Counted from the stretch's first letter, positions 20,235 to 27,913 are shown. The stretch is DNA of 64,000 bases from Desulfovibrio oxyclinae DSM 11498 (GCF_000375485.1 NZ_AQXE01000009.1:89879-153878); one strand, 5' to 3'. Numbers and translations: made by a program. The notes: generated by a model from the sequence alone, not told the origin.

Positions 20235-21032
20235 ATGGCAGAATGGTATGTAGCGGTAATTCTCGGCATCGTTGAAGGTCTTACGGAATTTCTTCCCGTA
20301 TCCAGCACCGGCCACCTGATCATCGCCGGTCACCTGCTCGACTTCACCGGCCCCAAGGCCGAGACGTTCGACATCGTGATCCAGCTCGGCGCCATTCTCG
20401 CGGTGGTGCAGCTCTACTGGTCCAAGTTCACGGGCCTGCTCCGGCACGACCCGGCACACGCGTTTTCCGGCATGCGGGGCATCAAGTTGTTGATCCTTAC
20501 ATCCATACCGGCGTCACTGCTGGGACTGGCGGCACACAGTGCGATCAAGACCTACCTCTTCGGACCTCAAACCGTGGCGTGGGCGCTTGGCGTTGGCGCA
20601 ATTCTGATCTTCCTTGTGGAGCAGCTTCCCAAGCGGAACAAGGTCACGGGGCTGGACGCCATCACCCCCACCCTCGCCCTCGGCATCGGCTTCTTCCAGT
20701 GTCTGGCCCTCTGGCCGGGTTTTTCCCGTTCCGCGGCAACCATCATGGGCGGCATGATCCTCGGTGCCGAGCGCAAGACTGCTGCGGAATACTCCTTCAT
20801 TGCGGCGGTGCCCATCATGTTTGCCGCAACCGGATATGACTTTCTGAAAAACATGCACCTGTTCAGCGTGGACGACCTGCTCTTTCTTAGCATCGGATTC
20901 GGGGTGTCATTCGTTTCGGCATGGCTAGCGGTCAAGAGCTTCATATTCCTTCTGGGCCGCATGACATTGAGACCTTTTGCAATCTACCGACTTGTGCTTG
21001 CCGGACTGGTGCTTTTGTACCTGGGTTCATAA
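20235..21032 (+). CDS. uppP: Undecaprenyl-diphosphatase UppP (BacA)
   Basis: A 265-residue, strongly hydrophobic protein. The family signatures are GIVEGLTEFLPVSSTGHLI near residue 10 and a second block around WPGFSRSAATIMGGMILGA near residue 160; both contain the catalytic Glu/Ser/Arg residues. It regenerates undecaprenyl phosphate for peptidoglycan and O-antigen synthesis and gives bacitracin tolerance. The Shine-Dalgarno is weak. It is divergent from the lptF operon. Confidence 0.93.
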   Translation: MAEWYVAVILGIVEGLTEFLPVSSTGHLIIAGHLLDFTGPKAETFDIVIQLGAILAVVQLYWSKFTGLLRHDPAHAFSGMRGIKLLILTSIPASLLGLAAHSAIKTYLFGPQTVAWALGVGAILIFLVEQLPKRNKVTGLDAITPTLALGIGFFQCLALWPGFSRSAATIMGGMILGAERKTAAEYSFIAAVPIMFAATGYDFLKNMHLFSVDDLLFLSIGFGVSFVSAWLAVKSFIFLLGRMTLRPFAIYRLVLAGLVLLYLGS

Positions 21033-21036
21033 AAAA

Positions 21037-21056
21037 ATTGAGAAAACCTCAACTTT
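21037..21056 (+). terminator. Short terminator-like hairpin after uppP
   Basis: TTGAG and CTCAA arms with an AAAAC loop, then CTTTT. Only five GC-poor base pairs, so the call is weak. Confidence 0.35.
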
Positions 21057-21060
21057 TCCC

Positions 21061-21089
21061 TTGCCAAGGCAGTGTAGAAGCGATAAACA
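21061..21089 (+). promoter_or_regulatory. Possible sigma-70 promoter for tRNA-Met
   Basis: TTGCCA, a 17-base spacer and TAAACA, ending 25 bases before the mature tRNA. A similar TTGCCA precedes ssrA at 21258, followed by an AT-rich ATATCA at 17 bases. The -10 elements match only partly. Confidence 0.4.
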
Positions 21090-21114
21090 GTCACCCGCTT
21101 CGGCGCACAGATGT

Positions 21115-21191
21115 GGCGGGGTAGCTCAGTTGGTCAGAGCATGCGGCTCATATCCGCAGAGTCGGAGGTTCAAGTCCTCTCCCCGCTACCA
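21115..21191 (+). tRNA. tRNA-Met (anticodon CAT)
   Basis: A 77-base cloverleaf with encoded CCA. The acceptor arms GGCGGGG and CCCCGCT pair (one G-T), the D arm is GCTCAGTTGGTCAGAGC, and the anticodon stem TGCGG/CCGCA encloses CTCATAT with anticodon CAT. The T arm is GGAGG TTCAAGT CCTCT. The G1-T72 pair and D-arm form suggest an elongator rather than an initiator; a lysidine-modified tRNA-Ile reading AUA cannot be excluded. Confidence 0.95.
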
Positions 21192-21200
21192 CATGAAGAT

Positions 21201-21230
21201 TCAGGCCCGCTCAGGCGGGCCTTTTTCTTT
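21201..21230 (+). terminator. Intrinsic terminator after tRNA-Met
   Basis: AGGCCCGC and GCGGGCCT arms around a TCAG loop, followed by a T-rich run. Confidence 0.85.
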
Positions 21231-21314
21231 ATTTCAAGATATTTCTGGCTTCTTCCCTTGCCAAAGGATGAAGTGTGATTATATCATTGAGTAATCCGAA
21301 AGGTTCTTTGAAAT

Positions 21315-21698
21315 GGGGGCGCTCTGGTTTCGACGGGGATGGTTGAAGCCAAGGTTGCAGGTCGAGGTTGGCCGTGGCCTCGTAAAAAACGGCCAAGCAC
21401 ACAAGTGCCAACAATGACTACGAATACGCAATGGCTGCTTAGGCAGAGTTGCAACTGACTGCATTAGACAGTCACGATTCACTTGCTGACGCCTCATAAG
21501 CAGGCTGAATCGTCAATTCATGGGGCTAGCATCAAACGTTCGCCTTTCGCCTTTGATGTGAAACACTTAGGAAGGCTAGTCCGTCGGCCGCATGGGTCGG
21601 TGCAACCCGACGGGCGAATACTGATTCCGATCCTAAACCTGTAGACGCCTTGAGTGGAGCATTCTCGGACGGGGGTTCGACTCCCCCCGCCTCCACCA
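21315..21698 (+). ncRNA. ssrA: Transfer-messenger RNA (tmRNA)
   Basis: A one-piece tmRNA of about 384 bases. The 5' end GGGGGCG pairs with CGCCTCC before the encoded CCA, and GGTTTCGACGGGGA and GTTCGACTCCCCCC are the expected tRNA-like parts. The tag reading frame at 21407-21442 encodes ANDYEYAMAA and then TAG. tmRNA rescues stalled ribosomes and marks the product for proteolysis. Its 3' end is the integration site of the island that follows, and the gene is left intact because the element supplies the same 3' end. Confidence 0.96.
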
Positions 21699-21845
21699 GA
21701 AGGACACTTCCTACCACCATTTCAGAGCGTTATCAGAGCAGGAGCAATCCTGCTCTTTTCGCGTATCCAACACTTACACACTTCTTACACACTCCATGTA
21801 CGTGTGGTTAAAGGTGGGCAAGTCTTATGGGTACTGTCGGTGTCG
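21682..21845 (+). repeat. Left copy of the island boundary repeat (attL region)
   Basis: This 164-base stretch is repeated at 28866-29029 with about five mismatches. It begins in the last 17 bases of ssrA (TCCCCCCGCCTCCACCA), runs through the ssrA terminator and ends inside the sixth or seventh codon of the integrase. The classical attachment core would be just the ssrA 3' end; the rest is leader DNA of the element. Confidence 0.85.
21735..21759 (+). terminator. ssrA terminator
   Basis: AGAGCAGGA and TCCTGCTCT arms with a GCAA loop and TTTT, 37 bases after the tmRNA CCA. An identical copy sits at 28919-28943 in the right boundary repeat. Confidence 0.85.
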
Positions 21846-23695
21846 CAGCTGCCGAGTGTGGTGGAACCTATCTTGTCCGTAATCCTTATTCATATTGTTT
21901 CAGAAGAATGGTGCCCAAAGACCTTCGCCAACGACTTGGCTTGAAGGAAATAAGGTACTCTCTTCGCACGACTCAAAGACACGCTGCCCGGAGCTTGGCT
22001 ACCCGCATGGGCAAAGCAACCAGTCACCTATTCCAGAGCCTTCGGGCTTGCTGTAGCGACTGTGGCAATGGCAACGGAGATAGAAAGGATATGAGCAAAT
22101 ACACTCGCACCGACCTTCAGAGGATGATGCAAGCGCACCTGAAGGAAATACTTCTGGAGGACGAGGTAGACAGAGCTTCAGGCTTAAGGCGTAGGCCAAT
22201 CGATCCCGCCACGGGGAACTATGAGTATGACAACCCCGGAATCATTGAGGCTTACGAGCTTCATATTCGTGAGCTTGAAGAAGGGAAGTACGATCGGGCA
22301 GTCAAACTCGTAGACTACTACCTTGAAGAGCACTCCATTACCGACATTGAGAAAGGTTCAGCGACCTACAATCTACTTTGCCGTGAAATGCTCAGGACGC
22401 AGCTTCGCGCTCTTGATGTAATCAGGCTCAAAGAGAGAGGTAGATACGATCAGGCAGACGAGCTTGAACAAGAGCTGACCACGCAACCACAGCAATCATC
22501 ACCCCACTCCCACCATCAGGCTCATGCGGCCAAAGATGAACAAGGGCAAGTAGATAAAAGCATTCTCGCCACTACTCCCGCCTCAGACGAAGGTAAGTCT
22601 ACCCCTCTTTCCAAGGTCATAGAAGAGTTCAGACAAGAACAAGTCAAAGCTGAAAGATGGTCCCCAAAGTCCGAAGCTGAAAACCTCTCCTGCTATCAGC
22701 TGTTCCTAGACTTCGCAGGGAACGACATAACCGTTGACCGCATCACCTACCCTCGCATCAGGGAGTACAAAACCGCTCTCCAAAAACTCCCTGCCAACAT
22801 GAAAAAGTCCCCAAAGTACAGGGACAAAGGTATTCATGAGCTACTTCAGATGGACATTGAAAAGCCCATGAGTACAAACACGATCAACAAGTATTTGAAT
22901 CGTCTAGCTACCCTGTTCAAGTACGCCGTAAAGAACGGTTGGATGAACATGAATCCGGCTGAAGGTATGGAACTTCCTCAGAAGCGTAGGGACGATGAAC
23001 TGAGAGCAGTCTTTGATGAAAGCGACCTTCACAGACTCTTCCATTCACCAGAGTATGCCGAGGACCAGCACAAATACCCATACCAGTTCTGGACTCCCCT
23101 AATAGCTCTATTCACGGGTATGAGGCAGAACGAGATCGCACAGCTTCACCTTGAGGACATACGCCAACAGGATGGTATCTGGGTCTTCGATATCAACGCG
23201 AATGGACCAGACAAGAAGCTGAAAACGGTTAATGCGAAACGCCTGATACCTATCCATTCATTCCTCGCTGTTGACCTTCGGCTACCCGAGTACGTCCAAT
23301 CTCTCAAAGACCAGAAGGAGGTAAGGCTTTTCCCTGAGATCAAGAAAGGCAGGGATGGCTATGCACAGACGATCAGCAGATGGTTCAATGGGAATAGCTC
23401 CACAAAACAAGGCTACAAGAACAAGTGCGGGATTGTATCCGACCTAGAGAGGGAAGGGAAAAAAGACTTTCATAGCTTCCGGCACACGCTCATCAATCAC
23501 CTGAAGCAACAGCGGGTAGACGCTCAACTCCTACACGAGTTCGATGGGCACTCTACTCAATCCATGACGATGGGGAGATACGGTAAAAGGTATGAGCCTC
23601 AGCTTGTTCTAGATGAGATCGTATCGAAGATCACATTCCACAGGACGATTCCGCTAGATCATTTAACAGGTTCAAAGTGGGTTAGTACGATCTGA
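21827..23695 (+). CDS. int: Tyrosine recombinase / island integrase (DUF6538-type N terminus)
   Basis: A 622-residue integrase. The N-terminal segment around YLVRNPYSYCFRRMVPKDLR is the DUF6538 arm-type module; a long charged region (about 60-260) precedes a SAM-like core-binding domain and the catalytic domain. Catalytic residues are visible: R433 (FTGMRQNEI), H549 and R552 (HSFRHT), H575 (DGHST) and nucleophile Y585 (GRYGKRYEP). GGTGG lies about nine bases before the ATG. It would catalyse integration at, and excision from, the ssrA 3' end. Its first codons are inside the boundary repeat. Codon use is more AT-tolerant than in the host genes. Confidence 0.92.
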   Translation: MGTVGVAAAECGGTYLVRNPYSYCFRRMVPKDLRQRLGLKEIRYSLRTTQRHAARSLATRMGKATSHLFQSLRACCSDCGNGNGDRKDMSKYTRTDLQRMMQAHLKEILLEDEVDRASGLRRRPIDPATGNYEYDNPGIIEAYELHIRELEEGKYDRAVKLVDYYLEEHSITDIEKGSATYNLLCREMLRTQLRALDVIRLKERGRYDQADELEQELTTQPQQSSPHSHHQAHAAKDEQGQVDKSILATTPASDEGKSTPLSKVIEEFRQEQVKAERWSPKSEAENLSCYQLFLDFAGNDITVDRITYPRIREYKTALQKLPANMKKSPKYRDKGIHELLQMDIEKPMSTNTINKYLNRLATLFKYAVKNGWMNMNPAEGMELPQKRRDDELRAVFDESDLHRLFHSPEYAEDQHKYPYQFWTPLIALFTGMRQNEIAQLHLEDIRQQDGIWVFDINANGPDKKLKTVNAKRLIPIHSFLAVDLRLPEYVQSLKDQKEVRLFPEIKKGRDGYAQTISRWFNGNSSTKQGYKNKCGIVSDLEREGKKDFHSFRHTLINHLKQQRVDAQLLHEFDGHSTQSMTMGRYGKRYEPQLVLDEIVSKITFHRTIPLDHLTGSKWVSTI

Positions 23696-23706
23696 AGTTT
23701 CAGGCA

Positions 23707-23791
23707 GTAAAAAAAGACTAGAACATGATGTTTTTTACTAATCTACAGCCTTGATTTAGTAAAAAAGATGGTTTGAACATGTCGTTTTTTA
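23707..23791 (+). repeat. Pair of A-tract/T-tract direct repeats
   Basis: Two related 32-33-base units at 23707-23738 and 23759-23791. Each starts GTAAAAAA, contains GAACATG and ends TTTTTTA; their starts are 52 bases (about five helical turns) apart. The first contains the palindrome AACATGATGTT. They lie between the integrase stop and the next gene and may be operators or terminators. Confidence 0.5.
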
Positions 23792-23893
23792 TATATTTGC
23801 AAAACATGTATAGTTCGTTGTTGATGTATAAGTTTTGTTTGTGCTAGCCCTCGACTCTTTGCAAGTACAATTCAAAGCAAGGAGACTATCACA

Positions 23894-24310
23894 ATGCGGC
23901 AACAGCAAGAAATCATCATCCATGCACAGGACGGTAAATACCTCCACGCTGACGTTTCAGAGAAAAGCGTAGGCGTGTTCTCTGTATGGGATGGAGAAAG
24001 CCATTCAGAGCAAGTCCTTCCCGGTGCGCACATTGACATCTCATTCCTGATGGACCTGCCTACCCTCCAATCACAAGAGGAAAGAGAGCGGGTAGGAAAA
24101 GAGTTCAAGGCCATGCTCACGGAATGGGAAGAAATCAGGGACAAGGTAGTGGATTGGTCAGAGCGTATGCACCGGAAGATTCATCACTACGTGGGCCATA
24201 CCAAAGAGGAAATCTTAGAGATGGATGGAGTCGTAGAAAACTACTCTGAGAGAGACATTGAATACTTCTACAACAGCCTCAGAGGGAGAGGAAGAGAAGC
24301 CCACAAATAG
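23894..24310 (+). CDS. Uncharacterised island protein
   Basis: A 138-residue soluble, charged protein with AAGGAGA ten bases before the ATG. The first half is beta-rich (EIIIHAQDGKYLHADVSEKSVGVFSVWDGES) and the second half is a long helix (ERERVGKEFKAMLTEWEEIRD) ending in an Arg-rich tail. I recognise no domain. Position next to the integrase, downstream of the A-tract repeats, would suit an accessory recombination or regulatory protein, but that is only context. Confidence 0.7.
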   Translation: MRQQQEIIIHAQDGKYLHADVSEKSVGVFSVWDGESHSEQVLPGAHIDISFLMDLPTLQSQEERERVGKEFKAMLTEWEEIRDKVVDWSERMHRKIHHYVGHTKEEILEMDGVVENYSERDIEYFYNSLRGRGREAHK

Positions 24311-24383
24311 GCTCACGCACGCACACACAAAGAGAAGCAATCCATCCTGTGACTCGTCTTATATATATGAGAGGCATTGGTCG

Positions 24384-24446
24384 TGCGGGTAGAAGGAGTT
24401 GAAAAAGGCGTTTGCTACAACGCTGCCAAGACTACCTCTACCCGCG
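24384..24446. repeat. Inverted repeat downstream of two convergent genes
   Basis: GCGGGTAGA and TCTACCCGC arms about 43 bases apart, between the convergent ends of the 138-residue gene and the Bro-N gene. No T tract follows on either side, so its role as a terminator is doubtful. Confidence 0.35.
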
Positions 24447-24468
24447 CAATCAGTGCCTTTTCTTTCGT

Positions 24469-25137
24469 CTATCCAGCCAACACATGAACACTATCTGCCA
24501 CACAAGGCTTATCCGTGTACGGCACAGTATAGGAAAAAGGCTTCAGCTCTACGCCCAGTTCTTCCAAGACCTTGTTGAAGATCGGCCTTACCATCGCGAA
24601 TCCGTACTTCTGATGGGCCTTGGCAACGGACATGTAGCCGGGTTCACATCCGTTATGATGGAACTTGTGTTCTACCTCTTCAATCCGCTGCTCCTGTTCA
24701 CGTGTACGTTCTTCCAAGTGACGAAGCGCATTGAGCTGACCTTCAAGGATATCCAACTGGGACGGGGTAGCTGAGGGCGAAACGTACCCTCCGTTCTTGC
24801 GAATGGACGGCAGCACCTCAGAGGTTACCCACTTCTTGAAACGTTTGGCCTCGGGCTTGCGGGAGCGCAAGATCAGAGAGTAGAGGCCGGATTCGTTGAT
24901 GATGAGGGATTGGCGGCCTCCACGATTCCCAATGTGGATAGTATCCACCTCATCAACATCAAGCACCTTACGGATATCACGGGTTTCAGTCCCAAGCATC
25001 TCACACACATCCTTCGCCACAAACCAAGGCTCTCCATCATCCTTACCAACTACAACACGGAGATTCCTGTTTGCTTCATTGAAGTAGAACGTGTCGATCT
25101 TCTTGTTGTTGTGTCTTGTGTTGTTGTTCATATTCAT
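24469..25137 (-). CDS. Bro-N domain antirepressor-like protein
   Basis: A 222-residue protein. Residues ~10-115 form a Bro-N/BRO family DNA-binding domain: GEPWFVAKDVCEMLG, then a TRDIRKVLD segment and the SGLYSLILRSRKPEAKRFKKWVTSEVLPSIRKNGGYV block. A coiled coil of LEGQLNALRHLEERTREQEQRIEEVE links to a C-terminal ~65-residue region of unknown fold. Phage antirepressors of this type inactivate or compete with repressors at induction. The ATG at 25137 has AGGAGG ten bases upstream and overlaps the stop of the preceding gene by one base. Confidence 0.88.
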   Translation of the reverse strand: MNMNNNTRHNNKKIDTFYFNEANRNLRVVVGKDDGEPWFVAKDVCEMLGTETRDIRKVLDVDEVDTIHIGNRGGRQSLIINESGLYSLILRSRKPEAKRFKKWVTSEVLPSIRKNGGYVSPSATPSQLDILEGQLNALRHLEERTREQEQRIEEVEHKFHHNGCEPGYMSVAKAHQKYGFAMVRPIFNKVLEELGVELKPFSYTVPYTDKPCVADSVHVLAG

Positions 25138-25382
25138 TAGAGTGCCGCCTCCTCTACTCCTACTGCGACACCAAGCTTTGTGGCCTGTTTGTCCAAAGTC
25201 TTCCACACCAAGAAGCCGCATCTCGGACCTTTCTTGAAGTCGTACCACTTATAATTGGAGTTGTAGTTTACATTGAAGCGATGCCAGAGTTCTACCAGTT
25301 CCTCCTCCGACTCGATGGTAATGACGAGTTCAAAGGGTTCGAACGTAGCAGGGGCGGGCAGTTTTTCGGTTCGTGTTTTCAT
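25137..25382 (-). CDS. Small phage-like protein coupled to the Bro-N gene
   Basis: An 81-residue acidic protein (MKTRTEKLPAPATF...). The body VITIESEEELVELWHRFNVN and YKWYDFKKGPRCGFLVWKTLD reads as a small alpha-beta domain. Similar short proteins occur in prophage regions, but I cannot name a family. Its stop codon shares one base with the start of the Bro-N gene (TAATG), so the two are probably translated together. AAGGAG is 13 bases before the ATG. Confidence 0.65.
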   Translation of the reverse strand: MKTRTEKLPAPATFEPFELVITIESEEELVELWHRFNVNYNSNYKWYDFKKGPRCGFLVWKTLDKQATKLGVAVGVEEAAL

Positions 25383-25386
25383 TGTT

Positions 25387-25509
25387 TTAATGTGTCTCCT
25401 TCCAAGAGTTTCCTACATCGTAGTCCCCTGCCAGTTCACAGCGGAATGTAGGTGCGTAGTACAGTCCTGCTTTGCGTATAGCTTCACAGGCTACCTCTCT
25501 CCCTCTCTT
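25387..25509 (-). pseudogene. 3' remnant or frameshifted small gene upstream of the 81-residue gene
   Basis: An open frame with no start codon encodes about 37 residues containing REVACEAIRKAGLYY, CELAGDYDVGN and a terminal WKETH. Its stop is four bases before the next ATG and its last codons contain that gene's Shine-Dalgarno, a normal operon junction. It is interrupted upstream by a TGA in a GA-rich tract; moving frame by one GA unit joins it to an SEREGE-reading frame. The REVACEAI stretch resembles GRECACEVL in the 90-residue protein at 26412. It may be a decayed paralogue. Confidence 0.4.
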
Positions 25510-25610
25510 TCACTCTGCTGCTGAGGCTGTTGAGGCTGTTGAGGTGAGTGCGATAAGGAAGTCTGAAGAAGAAAACAACTGAGGCTATTTGTGACGCATG
25601 AACAACATAA

Positions 25611-25727
25611 ATCCCGACACAATCAGTCTGTGGAATTGAAAAAAACAGAGGAAGTCACTTTTGTGTGTGAGCACGAATTAATCCCTACTCGATTGGTCGG
25701 GAATCGAAAAAAATAGAGGAAGGTACT
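25611..25727 (+). repeat. Direct repeat pair of about 48 bases
   Basis: Units at 25611-25659 and 25681-25727 align along their whole length with two small indels. Both start ATCCC and share GAAAAAAA followed by AGAGGAAG. Each has a short inverted repeat (CAAT...ATTG in one, CGATT...AATCG in the other) just before the A tract. Confidence 0.6.
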
Positions 25728-25861
25728 GTGAAAATACCTATCCTCTACTGAGAAAATATATGTGGTGGTGGGATTGATGGGCTGTAACGACGAATAAGAC
25801 TTAGCAAGCGAGAGAAAGAGAAAAGAAGGTGACTACCCTCTCTCTATACTGGCAAAGGACG

Positions 25862-25881
25862 AGTGTTAAGATTTTAACACT
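25862..25881. repeat. 20-bp palindrome, possible operator
   Basis: AGTGTTAA, GATT, TTAACACT: perfect eight-base arms with a four-base centre in an AT-rich intergenic region. The size fits a dimeric repressor site. No hairpin-type T tract follows. Confidence 0.5.
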
Positions 25882-26251
25882 TTACTACTACCAAAAGCAG
25901 ATTAATGCATACACAGAGAGAGAGAGAGAAAACAGTCCTGCGTGAGGCTTCCACATTTGCCTCACAATCAATCCTGTCTCAAATCTGGACTACTAGCTCG
26001 TCTAAAGAATCCCAAGGCAACACAGAGCAAATTTGAAGGTTCTACGTTACTGCCCACCTACCTACCATCTCACCGTTGCCGACGTTGCCGTTGCCGCTGC
26101 TGTTCTCCCTTTGGTAGTAGTGGGATTGTTTTGGGTAGAGGTAGTAAGGGTACAGATCAGCTACAGAGGGCTAGATAGAGAGGCTAGACAGAGCAACTAC
26201 GCACACCACTACAGGTATAGAATCTTAATAAGCATAGATAGAGGGTAGAGA

Positions 26252-26306
26252 GTGAAGGTATAACAGAAGGACAGGACTATACCTACACTTACTGCTATAC
26301 CTTCAC
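26252..26306. repeat. 11-bp inverted repeat
   Basis: GTGAAGGTATA at 26252-26262 and its exact complement TATACCTTCAC at 26296-26306. A third TATACC lies between them at 26278. The right arm runs into the 13-base tandem repeats. Confidence 0.55.
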
Positions 26307-26342
26307 ATAGAGACTACACATAGAAACTACACATACACTATA
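26304..26342. repeat. Three tandem 13-base repeats
   Basis: CACATAGAGACTA, CACATAGAAACTA and CACATACACTATA follow one another without a gap; a fourth degenerate CATATAACAG follows. The unit length is near one and a quarter helical turns and resembles short iterons, but no initiator gene was recognised. Confidence 0.55.
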
Positions 26343-26411
26343 CATATAACAGTTTCCTGAGGGTCCCTTTCCTCCTAAGATGAGGGGGCGAAATTATCCG
26401 AGTGATTTCAG

Positions 26412-26684
26412 CTAGTTGCGACGGCCTATAAAAGAGGGCTTTCTTGCTCTACCCTTACGCCCTCTTTTCCCTGTGTAACCCATTGGATTTACTACGTTAT
26501 CAGCGAAAATCTTGAGTTCACGATCAAGGGCCTTCTGCTGCCACTTCTTCACGGCCTTCCCTTCATCACGAGCCATTGCTTCAACCCAGTAGACTACAGC
26601 TCCTGCAACTGAGAAGGGTAGATTCAACTCAGCAAGGACTTCACAGGCGCACTCCCTCCCCTCAGCTACAGCCCACATACCCAT
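26412..26684 (-). CDS. Small uncharacterised island protein
   Basis: A 90-residue protein: an N-terminal helical part with AEGRECACEVLAELNLPF, a hydrophobic stretch VAGAVVYWVEAMA, then a basic C-terminal tail (KRGRKGRARK). The basic tail might contact nucleic acid. There is no clear Shine-Dalgarno before the ATG at 26684 or the one at 26678, so the start is uncertain. The GRECACEVL part resembles the remnant at 25387-25509. It is downstream of, and on the same strand as, the serine recombinase. Confidence 0.5.
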   Translation of the reverse strand: MGMWAVAEGRECACEVLAELNLPFSVAGAVVYWVEAMARDEGKAVKKWQQKALDRELKIFADNVVNPMGYTGKRGRKGRARKPSFIGRRN

Positions 26685-26892
26685 GAGACTTTCGAGGATT
26701 GGCTGTGTTGGACTTTTGTGTTCGAGGCAGACCCTATGTCGAAAAGGAAATCACAAAAGCTTACAGCGCAAATTTGAAGACAGTTTTCAATGTAAGATCA
26801 AATCAAATCTCTGCAACAGCTACGCAGATAGGTACAAAGCTACCACCTTTGCGTTGAATCCCTGACTTATGGTTTAAGTGTAGGACAGTATC

Positions 26893-27474
26893 CTATCCAT
26901 TGCTCCTGAGTGCTAAATACAAAGTCTGTCTTGTCACTCCATACTCTTCCGCTAGAGCCTTTTTTGTGGCCCCCTCAGAGAGTCTTTCCCTGATCTTTTG
27001 AACCTGATTTGCGGTGAGTTTAGACTTGCGTCCGCAGTGAATACCTTTGCTCTGTGCTTGAGCAATACCTTCTCTCTGCCTTTCTTTAATGATTGATCTC
27101 TCGAATTGCGCTACAGCACCTATGGTTTGAAAGTAGAGGGTTTGGGTAGGATTATCCTCACCAGTGAACGTCAATCCCTCTTTGTGGAAGTGAACGTGTA
27201 CCCCTTTTCCATTCAGGGTATTCACGATCGATTCCAAGTCCTGAAGATTACGGGCCAGACGGTCTATGCTGTGAACGTGGAGAGTATCCCCTTCTCTGAC
27301 GTACTTCATACACTCTTGAAGCTGAGGCCGCTTTGTATCCTTTGCACTGGCCTTTTCCTCAAAGACCCTATCAAGTTCTACCTTCTCAAGCTGACGTTCG
27401 GTGTTCTGTACTACCGTGCTTACCCTGACGTATCCGATGTTCTGGCCTTTCCTTGGGGTGGTAGCGGCGGTCAT
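26893..27474 (-). CDS. Serine recombinase (resolvase/invertase family)
   Basis: A 193-residue protein of the normal small-resolvase size. The N-terminal catalytic domain begins GYVRVSTVVQNTERQLE with nucleophile S19, and SIDRLARN supplies the conserved Arg residues. The C-terminal helix-turn-helix is QKIRERLSEGATKKALAEEYGVTRQTLY. It may resolve dimers, invert a segment or act in transposition; no flanking invertible inverted repeats were found. GGGAGGAG precedes the ATG. A tyrosine and a serine recombinase in one 7-kb island suggests a composite origin. Confidence 0.92.
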   Translation of the reverse strand: MTAATTPRKGQNIGYVRVSTVVQNTERQLEKVELDRVFEEKASAKDTKRPQLQECMKYVREGDTLHVHSIDRLARNLQDLESIVNTLNGKGVHVHFHKEGLTFTGEDNPTQTLYFQTIGAVAQFERSIIKERQREGIAQAQSKGIHCGRKSKLTANQVQKIRERLSEGATKKALAEEYGVTRQTLYLALRSNG

Positions 27475-27913
27475 GTATAGCTCCTCCCTTTTTCTGTCTC
27501 TCTTTGTCTGCCTCAGTGAGTGAGTGCGTGCGCGCGTGTGTCTACAAACCTTATAGACTTAAATAGACACCATGTCAAACAATTCAAAAACAGCCTTTCT
27601 ACACACGGTGAAGACTGCTTTGCCAAGGTCCGACCAGAGAGTAAAGAAAGGTGTAGCTTGTTGGACAGGGTAGAGGGTATTATTATCTAGACAAATCCAT
27701 AAAATGGAACACTAGATTAAGTTATACCAAGGTCCAAAAAGTAGCTCTCCATTAGACAAGCAACTCCATAAAACTGACACATAGCCACACACAATGTTTA
27801 TCATTCCTAATTTTTACGCTGTTTTCACTGGACACGACCTCACGACTAGATGTAAAAATCTATCACCTTGTACGATAAATCAACTTAATCAACTACGTCG
27901 GGGAGGGGCCAAC
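27475..27913. other. AT-rich intergenic region with imperfect repeats
   Basis: This 0.44-kb divergent region separates the serine recombinase from the lipoprotein gene. It has an alternating GT/GC tract (27521-27541), two CCAAGGTCC motifs near 27623 and 27728, and a repeated TAGACAA...CCATAAAA unit. It must contain promoters for both genes; no single -35/-10 pair stands out. Confidence 0.55.
27688..27784 (+). repeat. Imperfect direct repeat upstream of the lipoprotein gene
   Basis: 27688-27715 and 27753-27784 share TAGACAA, CCATAAAA and a terminal ACA(C)TAG, with a few inserted bases in the second copy. They could be regulator sites or a resolvase site next to the serine recombinase. Confidence 0.4.

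Larger units (their letters stand above)
25510..26411. other. Repeat-rich region without a convincing gene
   Basis: About 0.9 kb between small island genes. It holds GA tracts (25914-25930), a direct-repeat pair, a 20-bp palindrome, an 11-bp inverted repeat and tandem 13-mers, annotated separately. Short open frames here have simple-sequence composition and no ribosome sites. It looks regulatory or origin-like rather than coding. Confidence 0.6.

Noticed and set aside
24412..24774. Open frame on the plus strand overlapping the Bro-N gene
   Set aside because: It is antisense to a well-supported gene, starts without a ribosome site and has odd composition.
26033..26248. Open frame encoding a possible single-span peptide (VADVAVAAAVLPLVVV...)
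   Set aside because: Its hydrophobic run comes from simple GCCGTTGCC-type repeats, it would use a TTG start, and it has no Shine-Dalgarno.
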